Assembly: GCF_013391635.1 (NCBI RefSeq)
Contig: NZ_JACAWU010000001.1
Span: 1,364,001 to 1,428,000 of the forward strand
Direction: 5' to 3'
DNA length: 64,000 nt
Source: Natronomonas gomsonensis
GTDB taxonomy: Archaea; Halobacteriota; Halobacteria; Halobacteriales; Haloarculaceae
Below are positions 1 through 7,916 of the stretch, piece by piece. The notes beneath the pieces were generated by a model. It was not told the DNA's origin, searched no databases, and saw only the letters and a list, made by a program, of their open reading frames with translations. Both the position numbers and the translations under genes were made by a program. Every line of letters begins with the position of its first letter. The first letter of the stretch is position 1.

Positions 1-123
1 GACCCGGAGGTCCTCGCCGGGCTCCCCGAGGAAATCGAGGAGCCGCCGGGTCGACTCGACGCCGGTCGTCGGCGAGTACCGGCGGAGGTCGAACAGGAAG
101 TTCGCCGCCTCGTGGTACTCCAT
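1..123 (-). CDS. folC: Folylpolyglutamate/dihydrofolate synthase, N-terminal fragment
   Basis: Only the first 41 codons lie in the window, reading leftwards off the edge from an ATG at 123. The N-terminus (MEYHEAANFLFDLRR, then a Leu-Leu-Asp-Phe-Leu-Gly-Glu segment) matches the opening of haloarchaeal FolC-type ligases, which add glutamate to (dihydro)folate using ATP. The P-loop that would confirm it (GSNGKGS) should follow just outside the window. The assignment therefore rests on N-terminal similarity recalled from the family. Confidence 0.65.
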   Translation of the reverse strand, partial: MEYHEAANFLFDLRRYSPTTGVESTRRLLDFLGEPGEDLRV

Positions 124-218
124 ACCCTACGGAGTTCCGGCGGCCGCTTTAGCGTGTCGAACGCAGGTGGGATGGCCCCCGAGGGCCGGTGGTGGCGGAA
201 CGCGCCGAGAACCGGATG

Positions 219-226
219 CTTATAAC
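219..226 (+). promoter_or_regulatory. TATA box of the CBS-domain gene
   Basis: The element CTTATAAC is centred about 26 bases before the ATG at 249. That is the spacing expected for a haloarchaeal leaderless transcript, and it supports choosing the internal ATG over an upstream GTG at 189. Confidence 0.55.
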
Positions 227-248
227 TGAAAGCGCGCAACGGACGGCT

Positions 249-653
249 ATGAACACGGAAGTCGGGCACCTCATGACGGCGCCCGTACTGACTACTGACC
301 CCGAGACGCCGGTCGAGGAGATCGCGGACGCGATGCTCGGAGAGGGAATCAAATCAGTCGTCGCCATCGACGACGCGGGCCGCCCGATTGGTATTCTCAC
401 CTCGACGGATTTCGTCCGCATCGTCGCCGAAGGGACGCCCAAGTCGACGACGACCGTCGGCGACCACATGACCGAGGACATCGCGACGACGCCACCGGAC
501 GTGGCGATTCCCGAAATCGCCGAACGGATGGTCGAGTACGAAATCAGTCACTTCCCGGTCGTCGACGAGGACGGCGAGGCCATCGGAATCATCTCGGCGA
601 CGGACCTCACCGAGTACATCTCCGGAATGGCGGTCAGAGAACCGAGCGAATAA
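249..653 (+). CDS. Two-CBS-domain protein
   Basis: A 134-residue protein made of two CBS modules (about residues 6-60 and 72-128) and little else. Each starts with the typical phrase: HLMTAPVLTTDPETPVEE in the first and DHMTEDIATTPPDVAIPE in the second. Such stand-alone CBS pairs fold into a Bateman module that binds adenine nucleotides and senses energy state; the partner cannot be told from the sequence. ATG 249 is preferred because the CBS fold begins there and a TATA box sits about 26 bases upstream. It is convergent with the htpX-like gene, six bases away. Confidence 0.85.
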   Translation: MNTEVGHLMTAPVLTTDPETPVEEIADAMLGEGIKSVVAIDDAGRPIGILTSTDFVRIVAEGTPKSTTTVGDHMTEDIATTPPDVAIPEIAERMVEYEISHFPVVDEDGEAIGIISATDLTEYISGMAVREPSE

Positions 654-659
654 GAGAAC

Positions 660-1499
660 TCAGTAGTACGACCGCTCTACGTTCCGAACCGCCTCGATGC
701 GCTTCTCGATGGGTGGGTGAGTCGCGAACACCCGCTCCAGCGCCGAGCGCTCGCCGCCGAAGATACACAGCGCGCTGACGTTGTCGTCCAACTCGGCGTT
801 GCCACGCTGGCCGGCCGAACTGATTTTCTGTAGCGCACGCGCCATCGCGTCGCCGCCGACGTGTTCTGCCGCATCGGAGTCGGCGACGTACTCCCGATAC
901 CGGGAGATGGCCAGTACGAACACCATCGCCACCGACTGGACGAGGATGGAGGCGATGTAGCCGAGGACGATGCTCCCGATGCCGTCCTCGCCGGCGAAGG
1001 CGACGACGAAGTACGCCGCCAACCCGAGCATCGAGGCGATGGACTGGCCCATCACCATCGTAATCACGTCGCGGTTGTCGATGTGGGCGAGTTCGTGGGC
1101 GAGGACGGCCTCGAGTTCCTCGTGGCTCAGGAGGTGCATCAACTCCGAGGAGACGACGACCACGCCGGCGCCGCGTCGGCCGACCGCGAAGGCGTTGGGG
1201 ACGCCCATGTCGGCGACCATCAGCCGCGGCTTTTCGAGGTCCATCTCCTCGCTGATGCGCTCGACCGAGCGGTGAACCTCGGGGTAGCGCTCTTCGGGCA
1301 TGTCCTCGGCGCCGGTACTCCACAGCGCCATCTTCTTGCCGACGACGTACTGGAACCCGGCGAAGGCGACCGTCCCCAGCAGGATGACGGGGATGCCGAC
1401 GCCGAACACCTCGAAGGCGACGATGGCGAGCATCGCATAGAATGCAAACAGGATGCTCCCCACGACCGCCATGCGGGCTTTGAGTCCTACGTGTCTCAT
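660..1499 (-). CDS. htpX: HtpX-like membrane metalloprotease (M48)
   Basis: A 279-residue zinc endopeptidase of the M48 HtpX family, which degrades damaged membrane proteins. Two hydrophobic segments lie at about residues 10-52. The zinc motif HELAH is at 135-139, preceded by the usual phrase with Ser-Ser-Glu-Leu and followed by Asn-Arg-Asp. Another hydrophobic pair covers about 150-195, and the third zinc ligand is probably the Glu of REYVADSDA near residue 202. The length is normal for the family. It stands alone, convergent with the CBS gene and divergent from dapA across about 290 bases. Confidence 0.9.
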   Translation of the reverse strand: MRHVGLKARMAVVGSILFAFYAMLAIVAFEVFGVGIPVILLGTVAFAGFQYVVGKKMALWSTGAEDMPEERYPEVHRSVERISEEMDLEKPRLMVADMGVPNAFAVGRRGAGVVVVSSELMHLLSHEELEAVLAHELAHIDNRDVITMVMGQSIASMLGLAAYFVVAFAGEDGIGSIVLGYIASILVQSVAMVFVLAISRYREYVADSDAAEHVGGDAMARALQKISSAGQRGNAELDDNVSALCIFGGERSALERVFATHPPIEKRIEAVRNVERSYY

Positions 1500-1790
1500 G
1501 TACCCCGAGTTGGATGTTTACGGTCAAATGGCTTCTGGCGTAGGTGATAACATACCACATGACGGTGTAGCGGACTCAAAACGCCTAAGTCCGTCCGCGA
1601 ACGTCTCTGATGTATGCGAGATGGCGTACTCGTCGGTCGGCCACGGACGAACCCTAGCGAGTCCGTCGTCTCTGTCGCTTTCTCCAAAGGGAAAGGCAAA
1701 CGTTCGTAGACCGGTCTCCGGCGGGCGTGGCGTCCCGTCGCAGGTCGACACCGAACGCACAGCCTCCGAACGCACGACTCCCAACACACC
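1500..1790. other. Divergent intergenic region between htpX and dapA
   Basis: This 291-base gap should hold both promoters. On the plus strand it contains an open frame (ATG at 1621, TGA at 1792-1794) of 57 codons whose stop overlaps the dapA start as ATGA. Its product is Ser/Arg/Thr-rich and basic, unlike the acidic proteins of this genome, so I do not call it as a gene. I see no clear TATA element for dapA. Confidence 0.4.
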
Positions 1791-2675
1791 ATGACACACG
1801 ACACATTCGACGGCGTCTTCCCTGCGATGACGACGCCGTTCCACGACGACGACGAAAGCATCGACCACGACACCCTTCGGGCCCACGCCCAGCGACTCGA
1901 AACCGCCGGCGTCGACGGCCTCGTGCCGGTCGGCACGACCGGCGAGTCGGCGACGATGAGCCACGACGAACACGTCGCCGTCATCGAGACGGTCGTCGAC
2001 GCGGTCGACGACGTGCCGGTCATCGCCGGTAGCGGTTCGAACAACACCCGCGAGGCGCTGGACCTCTCCGAACGGGCCGCCGCCGCGGGCGCCGACGGCC
2101 TGCTTCTCATCTCGCCGTACTACAACATCCCCGAACCGGACGGGATGGAACACCACTTCCGGCAAATCGCCGACGCGGTCGACCTCCCGCAGATCATCTA
2201 CAACGTCCCCGGCCGTACCGGCCGGAACATCGCCGTCGAGACCGCCGTCTCCCTGGCCTCTCACGAGAACGTCGTCGGCTACAAGGCCGCAAGCGGCGAC
2301 CTCAACCGGACCAACGAGGTCATCGAGCGCACCCGCGAGGAGAACTTCTCGGTGCTGTCGGGCGACGACGCCCTGACGCTGCCCATCATCGCACAGGGTG
2401 GCACCGGCTGTATCAGCGTGGCGGCGAACGTCGAACCCGAACGCACCGTCGCTCTCGTCGGGGCGGCCCTCGAGAACGACTTCGACCGCGCCCGCGAACT
2501 CCAGTACGAACTGGGCGACCTCTTCCGGACGCTGTTCGTCGAGACCAACCCCATCCCCATCAACGAGGCGATGGCGATGCGGGGCATCCACTCCGATACG
2601 ATGCGCTCGCCGCTCAGCCCGCTGCAGCCCGAGAATCGCGACCGACTGCGCCGCGTGCTCGACGACCTCGAATGA
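1791..2675 (+). CDS. dapA: 4-hydroxy-tetrahydrodipicolinate synthase
   Basis: A 294-residue class I aldolase that condenses pyruvate with aspartate semialdehyde, the first committed step of diaminopimelate/lysine synthesis. The Schiff-base lysine is K165 in YKAASGD, the proton-relay tyrosine is Y137 in YNVPGRTG, and the substrate loop GTTGES is at 48-53. Length is typical. The stop overlaps the dapB start by four bases (ATGA), so the two are translationally coupled. It heads the lysine gene group with dapB, dapD and, after an interruption, lysA. Confidence 0.95.
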   Translation: MTHDTFDGVFPAMTTPFHDDDESIDHDTLRAHAQRLETAGVDGLVPVGTTGESATMSHDEHVAVIETVVDAVDDVPVIAGSGSNNTREALDLSERAAAAGADGLLLISPYYNIPEPDGMEHHFRQIADAVDLPQIIYNVPGRTGRNIAVETAVSLASHENVVGYKAASGDLNRTNEVIERTREENFSVLSGDDALTLPIIAQGGTGCISVAANVEPERTVALVGAALENDFDRARELQYELGDLFRTLFVETNPIPINEAMAMRGIHSDTMRSPLSPLQPENRDRLRRVLDDLE

Positions 2676-3412
2676 ACCTGCTCGTCATCGGCGCGACCGG
2701 ACGGACCGGCAGCGAAATCGTCGCCGAGGCCAGCGGCCGCGGCCACGACGTCACCGGCGTCGCCACGTCCTCTGACACCATCGAAGACGTTCGCGTCTAC
2801 CCCGACGACGAACTGCCGGAACTGCTGGCAGACGCCGACGTCGCCATCGACTTCACCGTCCCGTCGGCCAGCCACGAGTACGCCGCCCTCGCCGCCGAGG
2901 CCGGCGTCCCCTACGTCGTCGGGACGACTGGATTCGACGAGGACGGCCTCGATGCGCTCCGGACGGCCAGCGAGTCGACGCCGGTGCTGAAGGCGTCGAA
3001 CTTCGCCCGCGGCGTGCAGGCGCTGCTCCGGGTCGTCGAGGCCGGCGTCGAGGCGCTGCCGGACTACGACGTCGAACTCACCGAGACCCATCACAACGGC
3101 AAACGCGACGCCCCGAGCGGGACGGCGAAGACCCTGCTCGAGGTTGTCGACTCCGCCCGCGAGGACGCCCTCGACCGCGTCCACGGCCGGGAGGGTGAAC
3201 ACGAGCGTGAAGATAGCGAGGTCGGCGTCCACGTCCGCCGGGCCGGTAACGTCCGCGGGGAACACGAGGTGCTTCTGGCCGACAACGACGAGGTGCTGAC
3301 GCTGACCCACCGTGCCGAATCGCGTCGGGTGTTCGCGGCCGGCGCCGTCGACGCCGCCGAATGGCTCCTCGGTCAGGAAGCCGGCTGGTACGACTTCGAG
3401 GACGTGCTGTAG
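2672..3412 (+). CDS. dapB: 4-hydroxy-tetrahydrodipicolinate reductase
   Basis: A 246-residue NAD(P)H-dependent reductase acting directly after DapA. The N-terminal dinucleotide-binding motif is GATGRTGSEI (residues 7-16). The family signature with the catalytic His pair and Lys is at 140-150 (HHNGKRDAPSG). The ATG overlaps the dapA stop. The gap to dapD is 82 bases and contains a separate TATA-like element, so dapD may also be transcribed on its own. Confidence 0.95.
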   Translation: MNLLVIGATGRTGSEIVAEASGRGHDVTGVATSSDTIEDVRVYPDDELPELLADADVAIDFTVPSASHEYAALAAEAGVPYVVGTTGFDEDGLDALRTASESTPVLKASNFARGVQALLRVVEAGVEALPDYDVELTETHHNGKRDAPSGTAKTLLEVVDSAREDALDRVHGREGEHEREDSEVGVHVRRAGNVRGEHEVLLADNDEVLTLTHRAESRRVFAAGAVDAAEWLLGQEAGWYDFEDVL

Positions 3413-3440
3413 GGCAGCGAGCGTCGCTGGATTGGCCGAC

Positions 3441-3450
3441 TATTTTAACC
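3441..3450 (+). promoter_or_regulatory. TATA-like element before dapD
   Basis: TATTTTAACC lies 45-54 bases before the dapD ATG at 3495, so a short 5' leader of roughly 20-25 bases would result. Called on sequence and spacing only. Confidence 0.4.
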
Positions 3451-3494
3451 GGATTCCAACAGAGCCAAGTCCCGCGTTTCCGTCCGTCGGGGTA

Positions 3495-4331
3495 ATGAGC
3501 GTACTCCGAGACGACATCGAGGACCTACAACAGCGAAAGGACGAGGGACTGACGGCCGACGATGTCAGCGCCGAGGACATCGCCGTCTTAGAGGAGTTCC
3601 TCGCGGCGCTGGAGGCCGGCGAGGTCCGGGCCGCAGAGAAGAACGACGGCGAGTGGGAGGCAAACGAGTGGGTCAAACAAGGCATCCTGCTGAACTTCGG
3701 TCTCCGGAACATCGAGACCCACACCTACGGCGGCGTCGACTACCACGACGTGTTGCCGCTCCGGGAGACCGACGACCTCTCCGAACGCGGCACCCGGAAC
3801 ACGCCCGACGGAACGGTCGTCCGCCGCGGTGCCTACATCGGGTCGGACGCGATTCTGATGAGTCCGGCGTTCGTCAACATCGGCGCCCACGTCGGCGACG
3901 GCACGCTCGTCGACTCCTGTGATACGGTCGGGTCGGCGGCCCAAATCGGTGACAACGTGAAGTTGGGCGCGAACACGCTCATCGGCGGCGTGCTGGAACC
4001 CGTCGAGGCCGCCCCCGTCGTCGTCGAAGATGACGTGTCCCTGGGCGCTGGCTGTCGAGTCACGAGCGGGTTCGTCGTCGGCGAGGGTAGCATCGTCGGC
4101 GAGAACACGCTTTTGACGCCCCGAATTCCGGTGTACGACCTCGTCGAGGAGGAGGTCATCTACGGCCAGTTGCCGCCCGAACGGCGGGCGTTCACCCGGT
4201 TCGTCGAATCCAGCGTTGGCGACCACGACCTCTTCGAGGGCGGCGCCTACAAGCCCGCCGTCGTCGCCACCGACGTAGAGGAAGAGACCCTGGAGGCGAC
4301 CCAGCGCGAGGACGCCCTGCGCGATAACTGA
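3495..4331 (+). CDS. dapD: 2,3,4,5-tetrahydropyridine-2,6-dicarboxylate N-succinyltransferase
   Basis: A 278-residue acyltransferase of the left-handed beta-helix (hexapeptide) family, which succinylates tetrahydrodipicolinate. Residues 1-95 form the helical N-terminal domain. From about 105 to 215 hexapeptide turns are plain (GAYIGSDAILMSPAFVNIG and onward, IGDNVKLGANTLIGG). The presence of DapD says this organism uses the succinylase branch; dapE and dapF are not in this window. The ATG at 3495 is chosen because MSVLRDDIEDLQQ is the natural start; a longer in-frame opening from 3312 overlaps dapB and reads like out-of-frame sequence. Confidence 0.93.
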   Translation: MSVLRDDIEDLQQRKDEGLTADDVSAEDIAVLEEFLAALEAGEVRAAEKNDGEWEANEWVKQGILLNFGLRNIETHTYGGVDYHDVLPLRETDDLSERGTRNTPDGTVVRRGAYIGSDAILMSPAFVNIGAHVGDGTLVDSCDTVGSAAQIGDNVKLGANTLIGGVLEPVEAAPVVVEDDVSLGAGCRVTSGFVVGEGSIVGENTLLTPRIPVYDLVEEEVIYGQLPPERRAFTRFVESSVGDHDLFEGGAYKPAVVATDVEEETLEATQREDALRDN

Positions 4332-4393
4332 GGGCGGTCGAGGGCTCTGCAGTCTGCCACGTTTCGCTACGATAGTGTTCCGTGTCGGCCGAA

Positions 4394-4418
4394 CGTTTAT
4401 GCACGTACGTACACGTAC
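4394..4418 (+). promoter_or_regulatory. vapBC promoter with a likely operator
   Basis: A TATA-like GTTTATG begins at 4395. Directly after it the heptamer CACGTAC occurs at 4402-4408 and again at 4412-4418, a ten-base period (one helical turn), and ACGTACGT at 4403-4410 is a perfect palindrome. Lying between TATA box and the ATG at 4427, this is where an antitoxin repressor would bind to autoregulate the operon. The sites are seen; binding is inferred. Confidence 0.5.
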
Positions 4419-4426
4419 ACAGGGAT

Positions 4427-4675
4427 ATGGGGACGAAAACTATCTCGCTCGCGGACGACGCCTACGAGAAGCTTCGGGCTCACAAGCGGGAGGGTGAAAG
4501 CTTCAGCGACGTAGTTCGCCGCCTCGCAGGCGGTGTCACGCTTTCCGAGTACCACGGTGTTATCGAGGAGGATACCGCGGACGAACTCGAAGAGATACTG
4601 GCAGGTCGGCGCGACTCTCGGTCCGAGACCCACCGCGAACGCGTCGATACCCTCGCCGACGAACTCGACGGATGA
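4427..4675 (+). CDS. vapB: VapB-type antitoxin
   Basis: An 82-residue protein beginning MGTKTISLADDAYEKLRAHK, the ribbon-helix-helix opening of archaeal VapB antitoxins, followed by SFSDVVRRL and an acidic charged C-terminal tail suited to wrapping the toxin. The ATG at 4427 is preferred over an upstream in-frame ATG at 4382, which would place the TATA box inside the gene. The stop overlaps the vapC start (ATGA), the usual coupling for this pair. It probably represses its own operon through the repeats just upstream. Confidence 0.85.
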   Translation: MGTKTISLADDAYEKLRAHKREGESFSDVVRRLAGGVTLSEYHGVIEEDTADELEEILAGRRDSRSETHRERVDTLADELDG

Positions 4676-5061
4676 TCCTGGACTCGACGTTTCTTATCGA
4701 CGTGTTGCGCGGTAGTGGCGATGTCATCGATAACATCGAGGAACTGGACGCACACGGGACTCCGTTCGTGAGCGCGGTTACCGTGATGGAACTGTGGGAG
4801 GGAATCCACCTCGCCGACGCCGACGAGAGTGAGCGGGCAGCTGTCGGGGAGCTTCTGACCGAGATCACGGAACTCCCGTTCGACCGAGAGTGTGCCATGC
4901 GTGCCGGAAAAATCAATGCTGAACTCGTCGCTGCCGGCGAGCCAATCGATGAGACCGACGTGATGATTGCCGCGACTGCCCTCGTCAACGAACGGCCGGT
5001 CATCACCCGAAACGTCGACCACTTCCGGCGAATCGACGGGCTCGAAGTCGAGACGTACTGA
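4672..5061 (+). CDS. vapC: VapC-type PIN-domain RNase toxin
   Basis: A 129-residue PIN-domain protein, a Mg-dependent endoribonuclease toxin normally held inactive by VapB. Key acids: D4 in ILDSTFLIDVL, the Glu of TVMELWEGI (about residue 40), the Asp of ETDVMIAATAL (about 98) and the closing TRNVDHFRRI segment, all typical of VapC. Length is normal and all catalytic acids appear present, so it should be active. The pair sits between dapD and lysA, splitting a lysine gene set, which points to later insertion. Confidence 0.88.
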   Translation: MILDSTFLIDVLRGSGDVIDNIEELDAHGTPFVSAVTVMELWEGIHLADADESERAAVGELLTEITELPFDRECAMRAGKINAELVAAGEPIDETDVMIAATALVNERPVITRNVDHFRRIDGLEVETY

Positions 5062-5063
5062 CG

Positions 5064-5339
5064 CTAGTCGGCTGACTCTTCGCTTTCGTCGGTCCCTTCG
5101 GCTTCGGCAACGGCGTCCGTCTCCTCTTTTTCGCCTTCATCCTCGATTTCGATGGTCGTGGCGTCGGCGTCGTCTGCGTCGTCGCCGTGAGCGCCCGTGC
5201 CGACGGAGAACTTGAACGCGAAGCGGTCCTCGCTGACGACGCTGCCGACGGCGGCACCGAAGGGGCCGAACGTGGCGCCGAATACGGTACCGATTGGGTT
5301 CGACCGGTCGCCACGTCCGCGCGAATCGTCTTCTGTCAT
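5064..5339 (-). CDS. Small acidic haloarchaeal protein of unknown function
   Basis: A 91-residue protein starting MTEDDSRGRGDRSNPIG. Residues 14-35 are glycine- and alanine-rich and mildly hydrophobic (IGTVFGATFGPFGAAVGSVV), then comes a short beta-like stretch and a C-terminal 35 residues made mostly of Asp, Glu and Ala. I recognise no domain. It is convergent with vapC (two bases apart) and divergent from lysA. The hydrophobic patch could associate with a membrane or a partner protein. Confidence 0.65.
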   Translation of the reverse strand: MTEDDSRGRGDRSNPIGTVFGATFGPFGAAVGSVVSEDRFAFKFSVGTGAHGDDADDADATTIEIEDEGEKEETDAVAEAEGTDESEESAD

Positions 5340-5420
5340 ACCCTCCCGTTCACCGTCGAGTAGCGCAAACGTTTCGGTCGAAGCGGAACCCTTGTTATCG
5401 GTCGACCCTCCCCTTCGACA

Positions 5421-6665
5421 ATGAGTCTCGCCGCCTCGCCGCTCGTCAAGCGGCTCGCCGACTGGGACGCCGACCGCCTCGAAGCACTTGCGGCGGAACA
5501 CGGCACGCCGCTGTACGTGATGGACCACGACCGCATCCGCGAGAACTTCGCTCGATTCGATTCGGCGTTCGACTTCGCCCACGTCATGTACGCCGCGAAG
5601 GCCAACACGGGCCGGGCGGTCATACAGACGCTGTACGACGCCGGCGCCGACATCGAGTGTGCCGCCGCCGGCGAACTCGACCGCGCGCTGAAAGCCGGTG
5701 TCGACCCCGAAGACCTCCAGTACACCGCGGTCAATCCGCCGGACGGCGACCTCGATTACGCCGTCGACCTCTGGGAGTCGACGCCGGAATTGACGATTAC
5801 GGCGGGCGCCGAGATGACGCTGGACCGCCTCGAAGAACGTGGCTTCGACGGACGACTCGCCTTGCGCGTCAACCCCGGAATCGGCACCGGCCACCACGAG
5901 AAGGTCGCCACCGGCAAGGACGCGAAGTTCGGTCTCCCCTACGACGAGGTCGAAGCGGTCGCCGAGGACGCCCGTGACCGGTTCGACTTCGTCGGCCTTC
6001 ACGCCCACGTCGGCAGCGGCGTCCTCTCCGAGGACTTGGCGGACCACCGACGGGCGCTCGGGAAGGTCGCCGACCTCGCCGAACGCGTGGGTGACATCGA
6101 GTTCCTCGATTTGGGCGGCGGCTTCGGCGTCCCCTACCGCCCCGAGGAACCGCCGCTGGACATCGAGGCCGCCGCCGAGATGGTTCGGGAGGTGACCGAG
6201 GACGTCGATGCCACCATCGCGCTCGAACCCGGTCGGTATCTCGTCGCCGACGCCGGCGCACTCCTCACGCGGGTCAACACCATCAAACAGACCCCCGAGA
6301 CGCGCGTCGTCGGCGTCGACGCCGGCCTGACGGCGATGATTCGGCCCGCGATGTTCGACTCCTATCACCACATCCGCAACGTCACGGGGGACGACCGCGA
6401 GGCCGTCGAATCCAGCGTCGGCGGGCCGCTGTGTACCAGCGCCGACGTGTTCTGTACCGACCGGCCCATCCCCCGACCCGAGGCCGACGATTTGCTTGCC
6501 ATCGGCAACGTCGGTGCCTACGGCATCAACCTCGCCAGCCAGTTCCACTCCCAGCCCAAGCCCGCGGAGGTCGCAATCGAGGGCGACGACGTTCGCCTGA
6601 CGCGCCGCCGTGAGACGTTCGACGACCTGACGCGACTGGAGGACGAGGCACCCGGCTCCGAATAA
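5421..6665 (+). CDS. lysA: Diaminopimelate decarboxylase
   Basis: A 414-residue fold-type III PLP enzyme that decarboxylates meso-diaminopimelate to lysine, the last step of the pathway. The PLP lysine is K60 in MYAAKANTG. The HAHVGSG motif and the glycine-rich DLGGGFGVPY phosphate-binding loop follow, then EPGRYLV and, near the C-terminus, the Cys and Asp of CTSADVF that contact substrate in this family. Length is normal. The start lies about 24 bases after a TTGTTATCG element, consistent with a leaderless message separate from dapABD. Confidence 0.93.
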   Translation: MSLAASPLVKRLADWDADRLEALAAEHGTPLYVMDHDRIRENFARFDSAFDFAHVMYAAKANTGRAVIQTLYDAGADIECAAAGELDRALKAGVDPEDLQYTAVNPPDGDLDYAVDLWESTPELTITAGAEMTLDRLEERGFDGRLALRVNPGIGTGHHEKVATGKDAKFGLPYDEVEAVAEDARDRFDFVGLHAHVGSGVLSEDLADHRRALGKVADLAERVGDIEFLDLGGGFGVPYRPEEPPLDIEAAAEMVREVTEDVDATIALEPGRYLVADAGALLTRVNTIKQTPETRVVGVDAGLTAMIRPAMFDSYHHIRNVTGDDREAVESSVGGPLCTSADVFCTDRPIPRPEADDLLAIGNVGAYGINLASQFHSQPKPAEVAIEGDDVRLTRRRETFDDLTRLEDEAPGSE

Positions 6666-6766
6666 CGCCGGGGCCGCTCGTTTCGCGGTCGGCGGCGTCA
6701 TCGATGCTCGTGGTCGCCGCTCGAGTGAACCGTCCGTGAGGTCTCGAATCGCGCCGTTCACTCGCG

Positions 6767-7849
6767 TTATTGTGGCGCGTTCGTTCGTTCTCGGTGTTCG
6801 ATATCGAGCGGGTCCTCGATTTCACCCATTACCGCCTCGAGGGCATCCGTTGCGGTAATCAACCCCACGACGGTTCCGTCTGTCTCGTCAGTCACAAGCG
6901 CGAGTTCCTGATGTTCGTCCTGAAACGAATCGACGGCATCGCTGATGGGGATGTCTGCGGGAAGCGTCATCGGTGGGGCGGCGATGTCCTCGAGCGTAAT
7001 CTCGCCTCGTCTGAGATCGTCGAGTTGGTCGACGACGGCGGGGACGTAGACGATTCCTCGGTAATCGGAGGGGTCGTCACCGATCAACGGAAATCGTGTG
7101 TGTGGGCTCGTCCCGATTCGGTCGAGGTTTTCCCGGGTAGAGACGGTCGTCGAGAGAAACACGATGTCCGACCGATCGGTCATGACCTCACTCACCGGCA
7201 GTTCGCCCACCGTGAAGGCATTGAGTATCTCTTCTTTCCGCTCGCTGGTAAGCTCTCCGCGGTCGAGTAAGGTTCCGAGTCGGTGGCGGAGGTCTGCTCG
7301 CGATTCGACGCGGTCGGCTTCGGTTTCGAGCCAGGCACCGGTCATCTCGATACCGAACAGCCCGAGGGTCCATTTGGCGACGCTGTCGCCGAGTACGATA
7401 ACTGGATAGAGTAGTTTGGCAAACCAGTAGAGGGGGGTCGCACCGTACCGCGCGACGAACTTCGTCCGCTCCACCCCGAGATACGTGGGCGTCTGCTCGC
7501 CGTGGGTCAGGTGGAGTAGATTGATGATGATGAACGCGAGGATGCCACCCGCACCAATCGACGTAAGCAGTGTATTCTCGAAAACTGGATTAATCAACGC
7601 AGCCAACGCTGGTTCTGCGACGATGCCGACAGCGATACTGGTCGCGGAAATGCCGACCTGACAGCTCGTGAGATAGATTTCGAGGTCCTGTGTCATCTCC
7701 CACGCCCGCCGGAGGCCGGGGACGTCGAACTCGGATTGTGGATACTGCCGGACACGGGTCAGCGCGAACTCGATTGCAACGAAAAAGCCGTTCGCCAAAA
7801 TGAGCAACCCTCCGGCCAGCAGGCGAAGTATTAGTTCCACCCCGTTCAT
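6767..7849 (-). CDS. CNNM/CorC-type membrane protein with CBS pair
   Basis: A 360-residue protein of the DUF21 (CNNM transmembrane) plus CBS architecture, linked in other organisms to Mg transport or efflux. Residues 1-130 hold three or four membrane segments (LAGGLLILANGFFVAIEFAL, then SATSIAVGIVAEPALAALI, then ILAFIIINLLHLTHGEQTP). CBS domains cover about 210-345 and include VSEVMTDRSDI and the closing VGLITATDALEAVMGEI. The C-terminal CorC-HlyC domain seen in many relatives is absent, as in the shorter archaeal forms. It is transcribed alone. Confidence 0.85.
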   Translation of the reverse strand: MNGVELILRLLAGGLLILANGFFVAIEFALTRVRQYPQSEFDVPGLRRAWEMTQDLEIYLTSCQVGISATSIAVGIVAEPALAALINPVFENTLLTSIGAGGILAFIIINLLHLTHGEQTPTYLGVERTKFVARYGATPLYWFAKLLYPVIVLGDSVAKWTLGLFGIEMTGAWLETEADRVESRADLRHRLGTLLDRGELTSERKEEILNAFTVGELPVSEVMTDRSDIVFLSTTVSTRENLDRIGTSPHTRFPLIGDDPSDYRGIVYVPAVVDQLDDLRRGEITLEDIAAPPMTLPADIPISDAVDSFQDEHQELALVTDETDGTVVGLITATDALEAVMGEIEDPLDIEHRERTNAPQ

Positions 7850-7916
7850 ATGCTGCTGTTTTGTCCCGCGTTGTCAAGCGTTACGTTCCTTTCCATCCGG
7901 GACGAGCGGCCGGATG

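Noticed and set aside
5064..6761. Open frame of about 565 codons on the minus strand across lysA
   Set aside because: It is antisense to a clear lysA. In high-G+C haloarchaeal DNA the opposite strand of acidic genes often stays open. Only its last 91 codons, outside lysA, form a separate plausible gene.
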